A stretch of 64,000 nucleotides of DNA, from assembly GCA_021521415.1 (NCBI GenBank), contig JAIQDT010005462.1:1-64000 (forward strand), in the 5' to 3' direction. This DNA is from Bidens hawaiensis (lineage: Eukaryota; Streptophyta; Magnoliopsida; Asterales; Asteraceae). Made by a program: the position numbers and the translations under genes. Below the pieces are notes generated by a model that made no database searches, had not been told where the DNA came from, and saw only the letters and a list, made by a program, of their open reading frames with translations. Below, piece after piece: positions 12,396-24,973 of this stretch. Each line of letters begins with the position of its first letter. The stretch's first letter is position 1.

Positions 12396-12845
12396 TAACA
12401 TATATAACATTTCACGATTCCTATGTTTGAATCCAATATATTATCCGCTTGTTTATTCTTTTTTTATTTTTAGTCATATAAGGGGTTTAGCTTAGCATAA
12501 TAATAATAACAATGTAAACAAATATGTAATATGACGCTAACACTCCTGAGTTAACGTTAAATGGCACTTTACTCGAAAAAAATATTTTTGGACGAAATTC
12601 GCAAATATGACCAAACCTCTGGGATGATTTTGGCACTTTACTTATATAATAAAGAAATAGTGAAAAGACATGTCTACCCCTGACTTAATGATTAAATTTA
12701 ACAAGGTTAGTGATTTGGATGTAATTGGCAAGAATTGAGAAACGTGGAGGGTCCATATGCAAAAAATAAACTTTTTGGACTAAATTCGCATTATTTGCCA
12801 TACCACAAGGACGAAAATGGCACTTTACTCAAATTAATCTTACCA
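12396..12845. mobile_element. Remnant of the nested fold-back element also found at 40.8-41.7 kb
   Basis: 12396-12540 matches 41180-41340 (ATATAACATTTCACGATTCC onward). 12575-12643 matches the inner right arm and 12650-12840 the outer right arm, both ending in a CACTTTACTC-type terminus. The left arms are absent. There is no transposase. Confidence 0.75.
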
Positions 12846-12956
12846 ATTATTTGATACAAAAATCCTATAAAATGGGGATATACTTAAATTTAATATCTAA
12901 TTTAAAAAGAAAAAGATATTATTTATAATTAATAAACAAATAGTAAAAAACATAAG

Positions 12957-13590
12957 CGGGTCATGGGTTACCAAATCCAGATAGCTTTTAAATAGGTTAT
13001 AACATATAATTTATTTATCAAACCCTTTCATCTTCAAACTCTAAGTATATCATTAACTTTCTTACAATAAAGAAAATTAAAATCCAAAAAATAAATATTA
13101 AAAAATGAAAAATGTAAAACAACCATTCTCTCAAGCCATCAGATTGCTTTATTTGTAAATGAAGGCTTCTCACGCCTTTGACCCGAATTCACGGATAAAG
13201 GTCTCGCCAAACCCAGATAGCTCTTAAACGGATTATAACATCTCATTATATTAAAAAATAATTATCAAATATTTGATATGAAACTCCTATAAAATATTAA
13301 TGTACTAAAAATTAATATTCTATTTTATTTAAAAAAAGATATTCTTTATAATTAAGAAACAAATTTATAATAAGGAAAATAAATGGGTAATGGGTATCAC
13401 CAAACCCAGATAGCTTTTAAACCGGATTATAACATATCATTTATTTGTGAAACCATTTCATCATCAAACCTCAAGTATATTAATTATTAACTTTCTTACA
13501 ATAAATAAAATTAAAATCCAAGTATACATATATAAATATTAAAAACGAATAATGTAAAACTACCCCCGTAATACGGGGGATAAAATCTAG
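12957..13590 (+). mobile_element. Helitron 3' end with an internal direct repeat
   Basis: The sequence ends in a hairpin ACCCCCGTAATACGGGGG (13562-13579), a short spacer, then CTAG at 13587-13590 followed by T. Hairpin plus CTRR with a 3' T is the Helitron terminus rule. Upstream, two similar segments of about 165 bp (12957-13120 and 13388-13560; both with CCAGATAGCTTTTAAA) form a direct repeat, with a partial third at about 13205-13260. I did not locate the 5' TC end. No Rep/helicase is present, so it is non-autonomous. Confidence 0.7.
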
Positions 13591-13591
13591 T

Positions 13592-13615
13592 GTGTGTGTG
13601 TATATATATATCTAT
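13592..13615. repeat. (TG)n(TA)n microsatellite
   Basis: Short compound dinucleotide repeat directly after the Helitron terminus. Confidence 0.9.
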
Positions 13616-13861
13616 GGGGGAAAAGTGAATATAAGGCTGTTATATATCTAGGTTAGATGCAAAACAATAAAAACTACGTAGTTTTGATCCAAATCTAATT
13701 AAATCCCTAATTTCCCTTATTCCTCTTCATCAGCCGTTTAGTTTCCTTCCCAGGCAATCTTCTCCATCAATAACAATCCCTTTCTAAACCTAAAAAAACT
13801 TGCGACCAGGGCATTCTACTTCAAAATCTAATTCTTCGATCATGGTCTAGAGAATTTTTGG
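13616..13861. other. Unassigned AT-rich spacer
   Basis: About 245 bp between the Helitron end and the LTR fragment. I see no feature in it. Confidence 0.5.
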
Positions 13862-14313
13862 CAAGAAAAATAGATTGGGTGTGACAAACAGCGCGAAAAC
13901 GAGTGTTTTTCGGCCAAATTTTTGTAATTTACGAAAACCATACCATTTGGTTGTGAAAACTCTAAACATTTTCACAGATCTCTTAAAACATCTCAAATAA
14001 GTGTTTTGTAAGTCTTGTTCGGCTTGTCGAATGATATAGTACTTGTTTTGGAACTAGTTTTCGTGTTTAAAGTCATAGCGTATTGTTAAACGAAAACCTT
14101 TTCGTTTAACTGGTTTGCTACGTACTATGGCCTCAATCTCAATATGTTAGCTTCTAATATACGCATATCACTTATAGATGCCCCCCACCCCGAATATCCG
14201 GGTCCAGTCTCGTTTGGATATTCGTTTGTTCGTTACGCAAATAAACGGTTAATCATTTATTCGATATATAAATACTAAGGTACACCTGGTTTTGTCACGA
14301 ATGTCCCAACAAA
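13862..14313 (-). mobile_element. Truncated LTR, same family as the solo LTR at 21353-24968
   Basis: This matches 24526-24968 over about 450 bp (shared GACAAACAGCGCGAAAAC near its left end). It ends in CAACA at 14313, equivalent to the mutated ..AACG end of the other copy. On the minus strand it therefore starts with TGTTGGGACATTC, a proper LTR 5' end. It is cut off at 13862. Confidence 0.7.
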
Positions 14314-15035
14314 CTTGGAATATTTTTCAAAATCAAATATTAAGGTTGAACGTTGGACTTACATGCCACGCAATACGGACTTGCAAGCCTTACATTCGAG
14401 GTGTTTAGGACATATAACGATGCCCCACCTTTGTAGTTCTAACTTTAACCCGTTTAGTTTGTATATTTTTCATCAACTTTTGGTTGATTTATTAACACTT
14501 TTTGAACCTCTTATGAATTGTCATAACTAAAATATTGCATTTATTTGGTTGACCAAACACCAACGGGCTTGTGTATGACCCGACCTTTCCTCCCTTTCCT
14601 TACGCAAGACTTAGTTAAATTTACAAGACCTAAAATGTGTCCCACATAGAACAAGTTCAATTAAGTTCCCACAAGTTACCGGTCAGACCGACTTTTCATT
14701 CTCTTGGGATGAGTCTACCGACACATAGATTACAGAGTCTGTCCGTTTCTGCTATAGTACCTTGCGTGTGTTGATCTTACTGTTCACACGAAGATTCATA
14801 TAATATCCCAATGCAATGAAACAATATTTTTGAATTTTGAATTTTCTAATATTTTTTAATATATTTTTTCTTTTTAACAAAAGCAAATAAAACACACACA
14901 CACACACACACTATTTTTTTTGTATTTTTATTTTTTTTCTCCCCCTAAACACAATCACACTATTTTTGTATTTTTCTTTTTTCTCCCCCAAAATTTGTGC
15001 ATAAAGAAAATTAAAAGAAACTTGTAAGTGCAAAT
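14314..15035 (-). mobile_element. 3' untranslated region and possible 3' LTR remnant of the Sirevirus, with repeated polypurine tracts
   Basis: On the minus strand two near-identical GGGGGAGAAAAAA-type tracts (about 14990-14975 and 14945-14930) follow the end of pol, separated by AATACAAAAATAGTGTG. Multiple such polypurine tracts upstream of the 3' LTR are a known Sirevirus signature. An (AC)9 run lies at about 14893-14912. The LTR itself (14314-14900) finds no visible partner at the right end of the element, so its limits are not proven. Confidence 0.6.
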
Positions 15036-15133
15036 TTAAACACAAAAATTAATCAACGAAATGAGCATTTTTAGGAACCCTACAAGCACATTAAACCGAG
15101 ATGTACCAACGGGTTTAGTAAATAAGTCCGTCA

Positions 15134-15166
<33 letters not shown>

Positions 15167-15590
15167 CAATATGGACTTGTTCTAAATGAATCAATCTCCG
15201 TTCGTAGAAATCTCTAATGAAATATATTATAATGTCTCTGTGCTTGGTTTTAGAATGTTGAACCTGGTTTTTAACAATAACAATCGCCGCATCAATATCA
15301 CAAAAGATAGGAGTATCAAGAAAATTCAAACCATAATCCTGCAATGGATGCTGCATCCAAATCACCTGTCAGCAACAAGTAAATGCTGCTAAATATTCAG
15401 CCTCAGCAGTGGATGTTGACACCGTTTGCTGTTTCTTGCACTGCCATGAAATGAGCATATCTCCCAAAAAACTGAAATCCAGCAGATGCAGATTTCCTGT
15501 CAATATCACAACCTCCATAATTGCTGTCAGCAAAAGCATATAAGTCAAATTCTGAATTTTTAGGATACTAAAGACCTAACTTCGGTGTCC
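15036..15590 (-). pseudogene. Sirevirus RNase H domain and pol C-terminus
   Basis: 15365-15036 reads as the C-terminal Copia RNase H: IFCDIDAAI, SKTKHRDI, the HLEQVHIDN segment and MTDLFTKPV. Just before the latter, (ATT)n at 15137-15167 expands in frame to about ten consecutive Asn codons, where Copia proteins normally have one or two residues. Stops upstream (15370-15590) interrupt the rest of the domain. Confidence 0.8.
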
Positions 15591-15593
15591 CTT

Positions 15594-16520
15594 TCAGATA
15601 TCTAAAAATTCTTTTAATAGCAGTTTAATGAGAGAGTTTAGTATTAGCTTGATATCGTGCACATTCACAGACTTGATGTCGGGACGACTAGCAGTTATAT
15701 ACATTAGTGACCCGATCATTGATCTATATTGGGTCTGCTCTACAAATGGCCCATCAGAATCTGATATGAGTAAAGGTCTTTTAGCCATTGGAGTTGTAGC
15801 TGCTTTAGAATCTTGCAACTCAAACTTGACCAACATATCTTCAACATATTTTCCTTGATGGAGCAAAATACCATCTGATCTTTGTCTAACTTGAGGACCC
15901 AAGAAAGTGGTCATTTCTCCAAGGGAACTTATCTCAAATCATTTTTTCTTCATAGCTGCTTCAAATTCAACACACAACTGTTGATTTGTGGTTCCAAAAA
16001 TGATATTGTCCACATAGATTTGAACTAGAATAATATCGCTGTCGATTCTTTTGATGAAAAGAGTTTCATCAATGGTTCAGTCAAGGTGGCGTACCAAGCT
16101 CGAGGAACCTGATGTAAGCCATAAAGAGCCTTATCCAACTTGTAAACATGATTTGGATATTTTGGATTAGTAAAACTAGGTGACTGATCCACATAAATTT
16201 CTGCCTTGACTTCTCCATAAAGAAATGCCATCTTAACATCCATTTGGTAAACAATGAAACCCATGTAGGAGGTATAAGCTAAGAAAATGCGAATGGCTTT
16301 AAGCCAAGCCACCAGAGAATAAACCTTTATGTAATCAAGACCCTCAACTTGAAGAAACCCACGAAACACCAATCTGGCCTTGTTTCTCACAATAACTCCA
16401 CTGCCATCCTGCTTGTTCCGGAAGACCCATCTCGTATCTAATGATTTCTTTCCCTTAGGAAGCTCTACCACCTTCCATACTTGTAACCTTTTAAACTAAT
16501 TCAATTCCTCATGCATGGAT
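15594..16520 (-). pseudogene. Sirevirus/Copia reverse transcriptase (RVT_2), broken
   Basis: 16471-16025 gives the N-terminal fingers and palm: LDTRWVFRNK, KARLVFRGF, VYQMDVKMAFLYGE, YKLDKALYGLHQVPRAWY. 15914-15594 gives the thumb side: FLGPQVRQRSDGILLHQGKY, TPMAKRP, YRSMIGSLMYITASRPDI. The intervening part around 15920-16025, which should hold the YVDD catalytic box, is out of frame relative to both. A WYATLTEPLMKLFSSKES segment already shows frame decay. Minus strand, upstream of RNase H, as in all Copia elements. Confidence 0.85.
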
Positions 16521-16673
16521 TCAACCCAACTTGGTTCTTGTAAGGTCATAACATCACTCTTTGACTTAATTTGGGATATGAAACAGGAGTAAAGACAATC
16601 ATTGATTTCTCCTGTTTGACTACGTGTGGAAACTCCTGCCTCGAGTGGATCAATAGCGTTCTCAATTGCATGA

Positions 16674-18230
16674 TCACGTTGAATGTTGGTAGGAATTTGA
16701 TGATTTGGTACCGGTGATGTGATTAGAAGATTTGAAAATTTTCTTGTATTCCATATGTGAAAATATACTCCCCGGACAAAGAACTGTGCATGTGATAAGA
16801 ACTTGCAACAAACTCATTCGAAATAGGATTTGGGAAAATGTAACTTCCTTATGTTTAACGAACATGTTCGCTAAAATTTTTTGCTTCAGCATCAATGTAG
16901 GTTGCACAAACTCTTCAACAGTGTTTGTAGAAGATTTTGTCTCAGGAACCGGCTCCTGAGTGGGCATTGAAGAATCAAGTGCTTCCTCATACGATCCAGC
17001 TGGATCAATATTCAACATTGTTGGCTTATGTATCACTGTTGTGGTCACAACCTCATATTCATCTTCCACACCGTGAAAAGGACTTGTAGTATCTGCAACA
17101 ACATCTGGAAAAACATTAAATTATTGAAGCAATTCATGATAGTCAAATAACCAATCCGGACCAACTCTTGCATCGGTCTTGTTTTCCTCTAGCCATCGCA
17201 AATCATATGATTCCACAATATGTTTTGTGGCTTTGTTGTAAACTCTATAAGCAGTACGTCTAGCGTATCCGAAGAAATAGCAATCATCGGCTTTTGAATC
17301 AAACTTTGTTGTAGCCTCCAAATGCAAAAGAGTGCAAGGACATCCGAAAGTGAGAAACAGTCTGTTTTTGTCCGTAAAGCAACTCATAGGGTGTCTTCAT
17401 TTGTTGTTTGTTGATGAGCACCCTATTCTGCACATAGCATGCCGTGTTGATTGCTTTAGCCCAAAAGAAAGAGGCAATTTTGAGTCACACAACATCGTGC
17501 GAGCATCTTCAATCAAGGTACGATTTCTTCTTTCAGCCACTCCATTTTGTTGTGGTGTTCTTGTAGCACTATATTGACGTTGTATCCCCTTTTCAGCATA
17601 TAAGTGATTCAAAACAGCATTCTTGAAATCAATATCGTTGTCACACTGTATCCCCTTGACCTTCAAGTTGGTCTGATTTTCCATCAGCTATTCAAATCTC
17701 TTATTAGCTCTGCAGTCTCGCTCTTGTTAGCCAAAAAGAAAACACCCAAGTATAACGTGAGTAATCATCAGTAATAACTAAGAAATAAGAATTATGAGAT
17801 ATACTGAGCATACTGACATGACCAAGAAGATCCATATGAATCAATTGAAGTAAAGAGTCAATAGAGTTGACAATCTTAGGCTTGTGAGATTTACGGTGAT
17901 GTTTTCCTTAAGTGCACACCACACATTCTTCAATGGTTATAAAATCATTAATTGGCAAGCCACGAACAATGTTGTTTTTAGCAAGATGATTCAAGTTTTT
18001 GGCATTTGCCTACCCTAGAAGACGATGCCAAAGCATTGAATTTTGTTCCAACACTTTTGAGAATAAACAAATAATTTGTTCAGGAACATTTTGGTTCATG
18101 TCGATCACGTATGCATTATCTTTTCTTTATGATCGAACAAGAACCCAGTCTTCTGGTATGACAATGCCCGGTTTCAAAATAACGCATTCTTTGCTTGTAA
18201 AATGAGTTGAAAAGCCTGTCAAAAATCTAA
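16674..18230 (-). pseudogene. Sirevirus integrase with pre-integrase and C-terminal linker, broken
   Basis: The integrase core is in 17684-17397: KGIQCDNDIDFKNAVLN, then RTPQQNGVAERRNRTL, which contains the catalytic D and E neighbourhood. 17387-17121 gives the Copia post-core segment (HLEATTKFDSKADDCYFFGY). 17069-16674 is the variable linker toward RT. Several stops and frame changes separate the pieces. The His/Cys pre-integrase part should lie at about 17900-18200 but is only weakly readable. Confidence 0.8.
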
Positions 18231-18379
18231 GATACACTTAACAGACTGTGTTTCAACTCAGGGACATAGTTCACATTGTCGAACTTTAACACACCATTAC
18301 TTACAGTACCCTTTTGAGTGATCTTTCCCTTCTCTCCTTCCGCAAAGGACATATACCGTCCATTAATAGTTTGAATGTC

Positions 18380-19430
18380 ATGCAGTTGGGTGATGTCTCC
18401 TATCATGTGCCTGGAACACCTACTATCAACATACCATGGTCTGATGACAATCCTCCATAGCTCTTCCTATACAAAGTGCGGCATTAATTAGATTTTGGTA
18501 CCCAGTCCATAGTAACACTGGGTAAACCTGAAGTATCTATTATGGACTGGTCCGTTACAGTTTTAGGCAACCATCTGTAGTCGCGTTTGAGGACCTTATG
18601 ACTAACACACATGGGTTTTCTAACTTCAGCTTTCGAAACTAATGGTGAACGAATTCTTGGTCCCTTATCCGATTTCAAACTCGGGTTTGGCTTTTGGGCT
18701 GAACCTGGCCTTTTATCAGGTTTCTTTGTCATTATTGGTTTATAATGTTTAAATACCTGACCTGCATGTTTACAGATGTTCCAGTCATCCTCATAGAATT
18801 TTGCCTTGGTGGGTTTTCTGTTAAGCTGATTTTGAAACCCTGCCAAGGCATACTCTTTTGTCTTCGTCCATAATAAGGAACATATGGACAATATGGATAG
18901 TTTCTGGCTATGTGATAAGGAGTTCCACAGTTGTAGCATTTTCTTTAAATGAAAGCCATTGCTGTCAACTCTTGGTCTCATATGTTTGTATGAACCTTCT
19001 TGATCTTTATTAATCTGCTCTATTTTAGTTGTTTTCCCGCAAGAGCATTTACAAGTTTCACCTTCTTTCACAAATTTTGGAGCAATATATTTTTGTTAGT
19101 TGTCACAGGTCTACCAACATTATTATCAATCACACCAATATTAAAAGCAATAACAGAAGGTTCATGCACACAGTTTTTGCTCTTAAAAACACAGCCCACA
19201 CAAACATCAGTTTCAGTGGAACCAGAATCATAAACAATTTTAATTTGTTTATTCATTAAAGCAAGTAAATCATCCTCGTCTTTTGATAACCAATCTTCAA
19301 CTAATACTTCATCAGCACGTGAAGTAGAGGCATTAGAATCACCCTTATTCAAAAATATAGGCTCAATTGGTTTGAGGGAGCCCTTTCCCACCGCATCATT
19401 TGCAACCTTTTTACCATATTGCAAATGTTG
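18380..19430 (-). pseudogene. Sirevirus gag-pol junction and aspartic protease, active site mutated
   Basis: Near 18440-18395 the minus strand reads WYVDSRCSRHMIGD, the Copia protease active site with the usual Gly after Asp-Ser replaced by Arg. Upstream (19071-18484 and 19424-19068) are Lys-rich and Cys-containing segments typical of the long Sirevirus gag-pol linker. The D-S-R-C substitution should inactivate the protease. Confidence 0.7.
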
Positions 19431-19565
19431 TTCCCTCTCCTCTTCCTCTTTTGTAATACGTATAATTATTGTTAAAAGGAGGGCGGAACTTTATCAAACC
19501 CAAGACCTGCAAGCTTATTATCCTTATATTTCAATTGATGTTCAATTATATTTTCAACTACCGAT

Positions 19566-21267
19566 CTAGACACAAAATTTCTTAAAATTGAAATTGGTAT
19601 TTTCAAATTTTGCATTTAGATTTGCAAATTCTAATGTAGATGCGTCTAGTTCAGCAGTTAAAGTTGCTATTTTCTTTTTAGCATCAAGATAGATGCAACC
19701 TTGTTGACTTAAATTAGCTTTTAGTTTAGAAATATCTTTTCGTTGAGCTTCGATCTTTTCTTTGTATTTTACCTCATGGGCCTTGTAAGTGTTGTTAGTT
19801 CTATTAACATCCTCCATTTGTCTAGAGGTGGTTTCATTCTGAAGTCTATAAATTTCTACTTTATAAGCACATTCAGAAGAACAAATATTAGTTTTTACCT
19901 GGTTGGAATTTGGAGTTGAGGTTACCATGAAGGCAAATTGAATCTCCTTCATCAGATCTTAAGTCTGGTTCTCTTCTTCCACATTCCTCTCCCAAGTTGA
20001 GTGCCTTCATCTTATCCTCCCATCCAAATTGTTGTACAACCATAGCCTTCTCATTGTTCAATCCAACTTCTCCTCATTTCCCCACTAGTACAATGGCCCT
20101 TTCCCCATTTGGTTATTTGGCAGGATTTGTGCATTCGCGAGCAAAGTGACCAGGCTCGTGACAATTGTAGCACCTCATATTGCTTTTGTTGAATCCCACC
20201 CTTTTTTTGTTGGTGATTGCCCAATTGTTTTTACAAGTCTTCTTGTGAAGTTCTTTGCCCTGAAGATAACCATGGCCATTTGCCACGAAATATCATCTCC
20301 TTAACGTCTTCAGGTTGGATTTGATCCAATTCAGCAAACACAAATGGCGATACGATGTCACCAGAAAGAAAGGCATTATAGCAATTTATAAAACTTGCTA
20401 TTAGGGTGATGTTCTCCTTAGTTTTCATAGAGATGGAGAGAATGAGAGGTAGGCTTGGCTAAAAAGGCCTTAGATGATAAAGCATTTGTATTGATAGATG
20501 CCTTTGAGGGTGTTAGGGTAAACTGGCTTGAGGTGGACCTTGACCCGCTCGTTTCATCTTGAGCAGAGAAAGCAGTATTGGTGGATGGATTATAACCAGT
20601 AGTGTTATAAGAGCTAGCGTGGTTTATGGCACACTGTTTGTCATCCATATCATATGAACTAATTACTGCCTTCATCTCATTGATTGTTAGTCTTACCAAG
20701 TCCTGTTTTCTTAATTGATGCCACATTTAGATCCTAGCTTTGAGGAAGGGAATTCAACAACTTCTGATTGACCTCAAGAAGGGCCAATTCAATCTTTGCA
20801 GATCTCATCTTGGTCACAAGCTTAGTGAGTATTTGTAGTTGAGCAAAAAGAGATTCACCCAAAACGTGATTGAATATGTTAAACTCTTGTTTCAGCAGAT
20901 CTCTTCTATTCTGTTGCATATCCTCATTTCCCTCAAAAGTATCTATAATGGCTGCCCATAGCTCTTTAGCCGACTTTGCATCTCGAAAACCAATGGCAAT
21001 ATCAGGGGACAATGTTAAGGTGAGAGTAGACAAGGCTCTCTCACCGTCCTCCACCAGAGCAAAGTCTTCATCAACGAATAACTCCTCTGGTTTAGGAGCC
21101 ATAGTTCTCTCTGCATCGTCCAATGTATAGGTGACCACAGTTGGACCCCTCAGAATGCTTCTCCAACCCCTTGATTCTTTCATCTTCACATATCTCTCGA
21201 ACCGATACTTCCACTAATTGTATCCAATAGTATGTAGTAGATGAGGAGCACGAGTGGTGGTTCCCAT
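19566..21267 (-). pseudogene. gag: Sirevirus gag (UBN2-type core, CCHC knuckle, coiled coil)
   Basis: An ATG at 21267-21265 begins a frame with a stop at about 21217 and then the gag core (21189-20734): RERALSTLTLTLSP-like helices and ELWAAIIDTFEGNEDMQQNR. Further on, a CCHC zinc knuckle CYNCHEPGHFAREC lies at about 20172-20131. After it comes a Lys/Glu/Ala-rich coiled coil (19952-19566). A long gag with a coiled coil after the knuckle is characteristic of Sireviruses. Stops and frame changes occur at 21217, around 20730 and around 20230. Confidence 0.8.
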
Positions 21268-21352
21268 CAAAGAGTCAAGCTCCAGATAGATATTTGTTGA
21301 GGTCGATGCGTCTTCCTTTTAGTCTATTTTAGCCGAAAACTATCTGACCGAA

Positions 21353-24300
21353 TGTCACACCCCGTTGAGCAATTTGCGGAAGCGTAAAATGGAAATGTAA
21401 CAGATACAACTGGTATCAAATACATTGTTCATAAAGAAACATTACTAACTAATTTACAATATATTACATCGTTCTAACATCTTTTACAAACTTGGTGATA
21501 AAATCAAAACTAGCTCTTCAACTACTTTACTTCTAACTCAAATGTTCACAGCATCGATCAAAATCCGAACAAGTAGCACATAAGCAACCTACTCCACTTT
21601 TTTGATTACCTGAAAAGCACGTTAAAAACATGTCAACTACGAATAGTTGGTGAGTTTCATAAGTTTTAACGAAATCAGTTTTGTGTATCACACAGTCATA
21701 GTTTGTATGTACTCGCGTATGTAAAAAATGTATTTACGTTTGTGTTTACATATTCACGCATGTAAGTTTATAATATGAGTTCGAAATTATGATAAAATCG
21801 TGACTGTTTGTTCGTATTGCGTGTTTCCATTTTCCATGTTTAATCAACCATTGTGGCCCCCTTTTCGCCCACAATGGTCCCATGTAAAATCAGCCACTGT
21901 GGCCCCCCTTCCGCCCACAACACTGTGGCTCCCCTTCCGCCCACAACGGTTCCACATAGAGTCAAACATTGCACAGTGCATATACAAATAATTAGTATTT
22001 TCTACACCTATTCACATAACATGTATATAGACACACACACACACACACATATATATGCACATATATAGTATTTATCACGTATTACTAAACACTGTGGCCC
22101 CCCTTCCGCCCACCATATGTATAATCATAATATTTTCTTAGCATTCATGTCATAATCAAATTAGTTTGTTTTGTTGCAACAGAACTTGGCTCATAGGCCA
22201 TACTCAACTTTAGTTTATTAAGTTGCAGCAGAACTTTGCTCATAGGCGATACTCAACTTTAGTTTAATAAGTTGCAGCAGGACGTGGCTCATAGGCCATA
22301 CTCAACTTTAGTTTAGTAAGTTGCAGCAGAACTTGGCTCATAAGCCATACTCAACTTAGTTTAGTACTATTGTGCCCCCCCTTCCGCCCACAATAACCCC
22401 ATGATCATCACAGTCCACGTTATCCTCATTGCCGTTACAGACCACGCTATTCCCCATGGCCGTTACAGACCACGTTATTCACCCATTGCCGTTACAGACC
22501 ACGTTATTCTCCATGGCTGTTACAGACCACGTTATGTTTAACAATACACAGCGTATGTGTATAAATGTGTTGTCACGTGTAATTTCGTTATGTGTTGGTA
22601 TTCGTACCATATACACGTAACTTGTCATTCAAGAATACTATTCACCATTCATTCGCACGCAATCAATCATTATGTTTGTAAGGACTTTTCATATATAAAT
22701 GTTGAGGTAATTTATATCCTCAACCGTTTTCAGATAAATAACGCATATAAACATGCTTTTCACCCCAAAAGTTCGTAAAACTGTTTAAAGAGTGGGGTCA
22801 TGTAACTCACAGTTTTGTAAGCACTCAGTGCGATGTCAGCTCGGGGTTCGTTTCCCTTCCTATCTCTTAGTCTCTATAGTAAATATTATAATAATATTAA
22901 TATTTTAATATTATTATAATCTTCATACTAGAATGGTTTGTATATCTAATCTGGGTATAGCTGTCATCCCCGTTTCACCAGCTGGGCCAAGTTGCTCGTT
23001 TATGCGTTTGGAAAGCATTTATGTGGATGTAAACTTGGGTAAACGTGTTGGTTGATAAAATGATTAAGTTATAAAGAAGGATCACAAGGTAGGGGTGTGG
23101 ATTCGATATGAGGCTCGTTTCCATTTATTCAGTTTGTTTTGGAGAAAAACGCGCACAATCTATCCAAATTTTTCGGATTTCTCACAAAATGTTCGTTTTT
23201 ACATAATTAATCCAAAAATATACGTCTTGATCGTTTTTGATGTTTCGATATTCCAACAAGTTCGTTAATCATGAACTTGCCGGTTTTCGTCAGAATTGAA
23301 TTTGTTTAATCTTCAATTTAGCATAATTAATTATCCGTTAATCTTTAGATCATGAAAATTTAGAAACTTATTAAATAAAATATGTATATTTTCATAAAAT
23401 TATTTATGGAATTATTTAGTGATTTATAAATTTATAAAAAAATATTTTATATGCTATATTTAGCCCGAAAATCATCCGTTTATACCAAATAATTTCCAAA
23501 AAATCCGCCAAAATTTTCGAGTGACCAAAACACTTCCAAAAATAACCTGTAGCAATTCCAAAAGCTAAAAATTTTACTAAATATCCTTTTCGAGCCAACA
23601 ATGACCTTGAAAATTCGAATAAGCGCGAATGCACAAAACATATTTAGGCTTTTCCAAATAACCCCAAATTTCATAGGTGATTATAATGTACCAAATCTAA
23701 GTTCTCCAAAATATTACATAATTTTTCAAGCATTTTAACTATTTTTCCAAATTAAACGCCCCAAATCGGTAATAAATTCACCAAATATTCTCGGATGGTC
23801 GAAAAATTACCAAATTCGGATAGGGACTCAATCATATTGCCTCTGATGTCCCTAAAAATTTGTATGACCTAAATATTTTCACATCATAAACTTAACTTAA
23901 ACGGCCCGTAATCAAATATTTTGGCATTACCTTTGCGGTTTTCGTTCGTTTTCGCTCTCTTAATCAAATTTCCGGGTCCTTGTGCTTCTAAGTAAGGTAG
24001 TTGCAGGTACTATATAAAAAACCAAGCATGTATCATCAACAAATCAGCCTTGGAACTTTGGATTCCGGTTAGGGCTTTAAACCGAACTTTTGAACCGTAA
24101 AAACATCGTTTAGATTCTCTAATCCGTGTTTATGGCCAAAAAAACTTATCAAAATGGGTTCTTAACCATGTGTAGGATCAAAAAATATTTATGGACCATT
24201 TTGAAGAGTTTTACATGGTTAGAAGTGATTTTTGACAACCAAACTATGTTTATGTGAATTTAAACATGTTTGAACAAGCATAAGATTGATCAAAATAGAT

Positions 24301-24968
24301 GTAATACCTTAGGATTTGCCTGGTTAGGATTCTGAAATTATGTTCTAAAAATATCTTATGTTACTTAGTGTTAAAGAAAGCAAATATAATACTATAAAGG
24401 GATTTTAAGTCCACTTTGGCGGGCTGAATCTTTTGTGCCCAATTTTGGCCCATTAGTCTCGTTTTGCGTACCCGAACATTGAAATCCCGAGTCCAAATTT
24501 ATTTATGTTTCAGTTTGTTGGCGCGAAAAATATATCGGGTACGACAAACAGCGCGAAAACAAGTGTTTTTCGGCCAATAACTTGCAAAATTAGAAAAACA
24601 TTGTATTAGTGTGTAAAAATCGAAAATATTTTCACGGATCGCTTAAAGCATCCCCAACAAGTGTTTGGCAAATCTTTTTCGGCTTAACGGATGATACGAT
24701 GCATGTTTCGGAACCATCTTTCGCGTTTAAATCCATAGCGGGTAGTTACGAGCATGTTTTTGTTTAACTGGTTTGCTATCGAACTAAGGCCATAATAATA
24801 ATATGTTGGCTTATAATCGACGTATATCACTTATAGATGGCCCCCCAGGATATCCGGGTCATAACAAGACCCGTTCGGTTAATCTTTTGTTCGATACGCA
24901 ATAAGCGGTTAATCGCTTATTCGATAAACAAATACTAAGGCATACTCGATTTTGCCACGGATTTAACG
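21353..24968 (-). mobile_element. Solo LTR S3 (about 3.6 kb) with TSD CCGAA
   Basis: The left end is TGTCACACCCCG at 21353 and the right end is ..ATTTAACG at 24968 (CA changed to CG; the sister fragment at 14313 still has CA). CCGAA flanks it directly on both sides (21348-21352 and 24969-24973). It contains tandem blocks: CCCCCCTTCCGCCCACAA words (21850-22110, 22375-22400), a 67-bp unit ending GCTCATAGGCCATACTC three to four times (22170-22360), and a 30-35-bp CCGTTACAGACCACGTTATTC unit four times (22385-22535). No internal coding region is present. It interrupts the Sirevirus just upstream of gag. Confidence 0.85.
22170..22535. repeat. Two adjacent tandem repeats inside solo LTR S3
   Basis: A unit of about 67 bp containing AAGTTGCAGCAGAACTTGGC is repeated three to four times to 22360. 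A shorter unit with CCGTTACAGACCACGTTAT follows, four times, to 22535. The units are unrelated to each other. Confidence 0.85.
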
Positions 24969-24973
24969 CCGAA

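Noticed and set aside
22170..22360. A CRISPR-like array
   Set aside because: Units are contiguous tandem repeats without unique spacers, in plant DNA inside an LTR.
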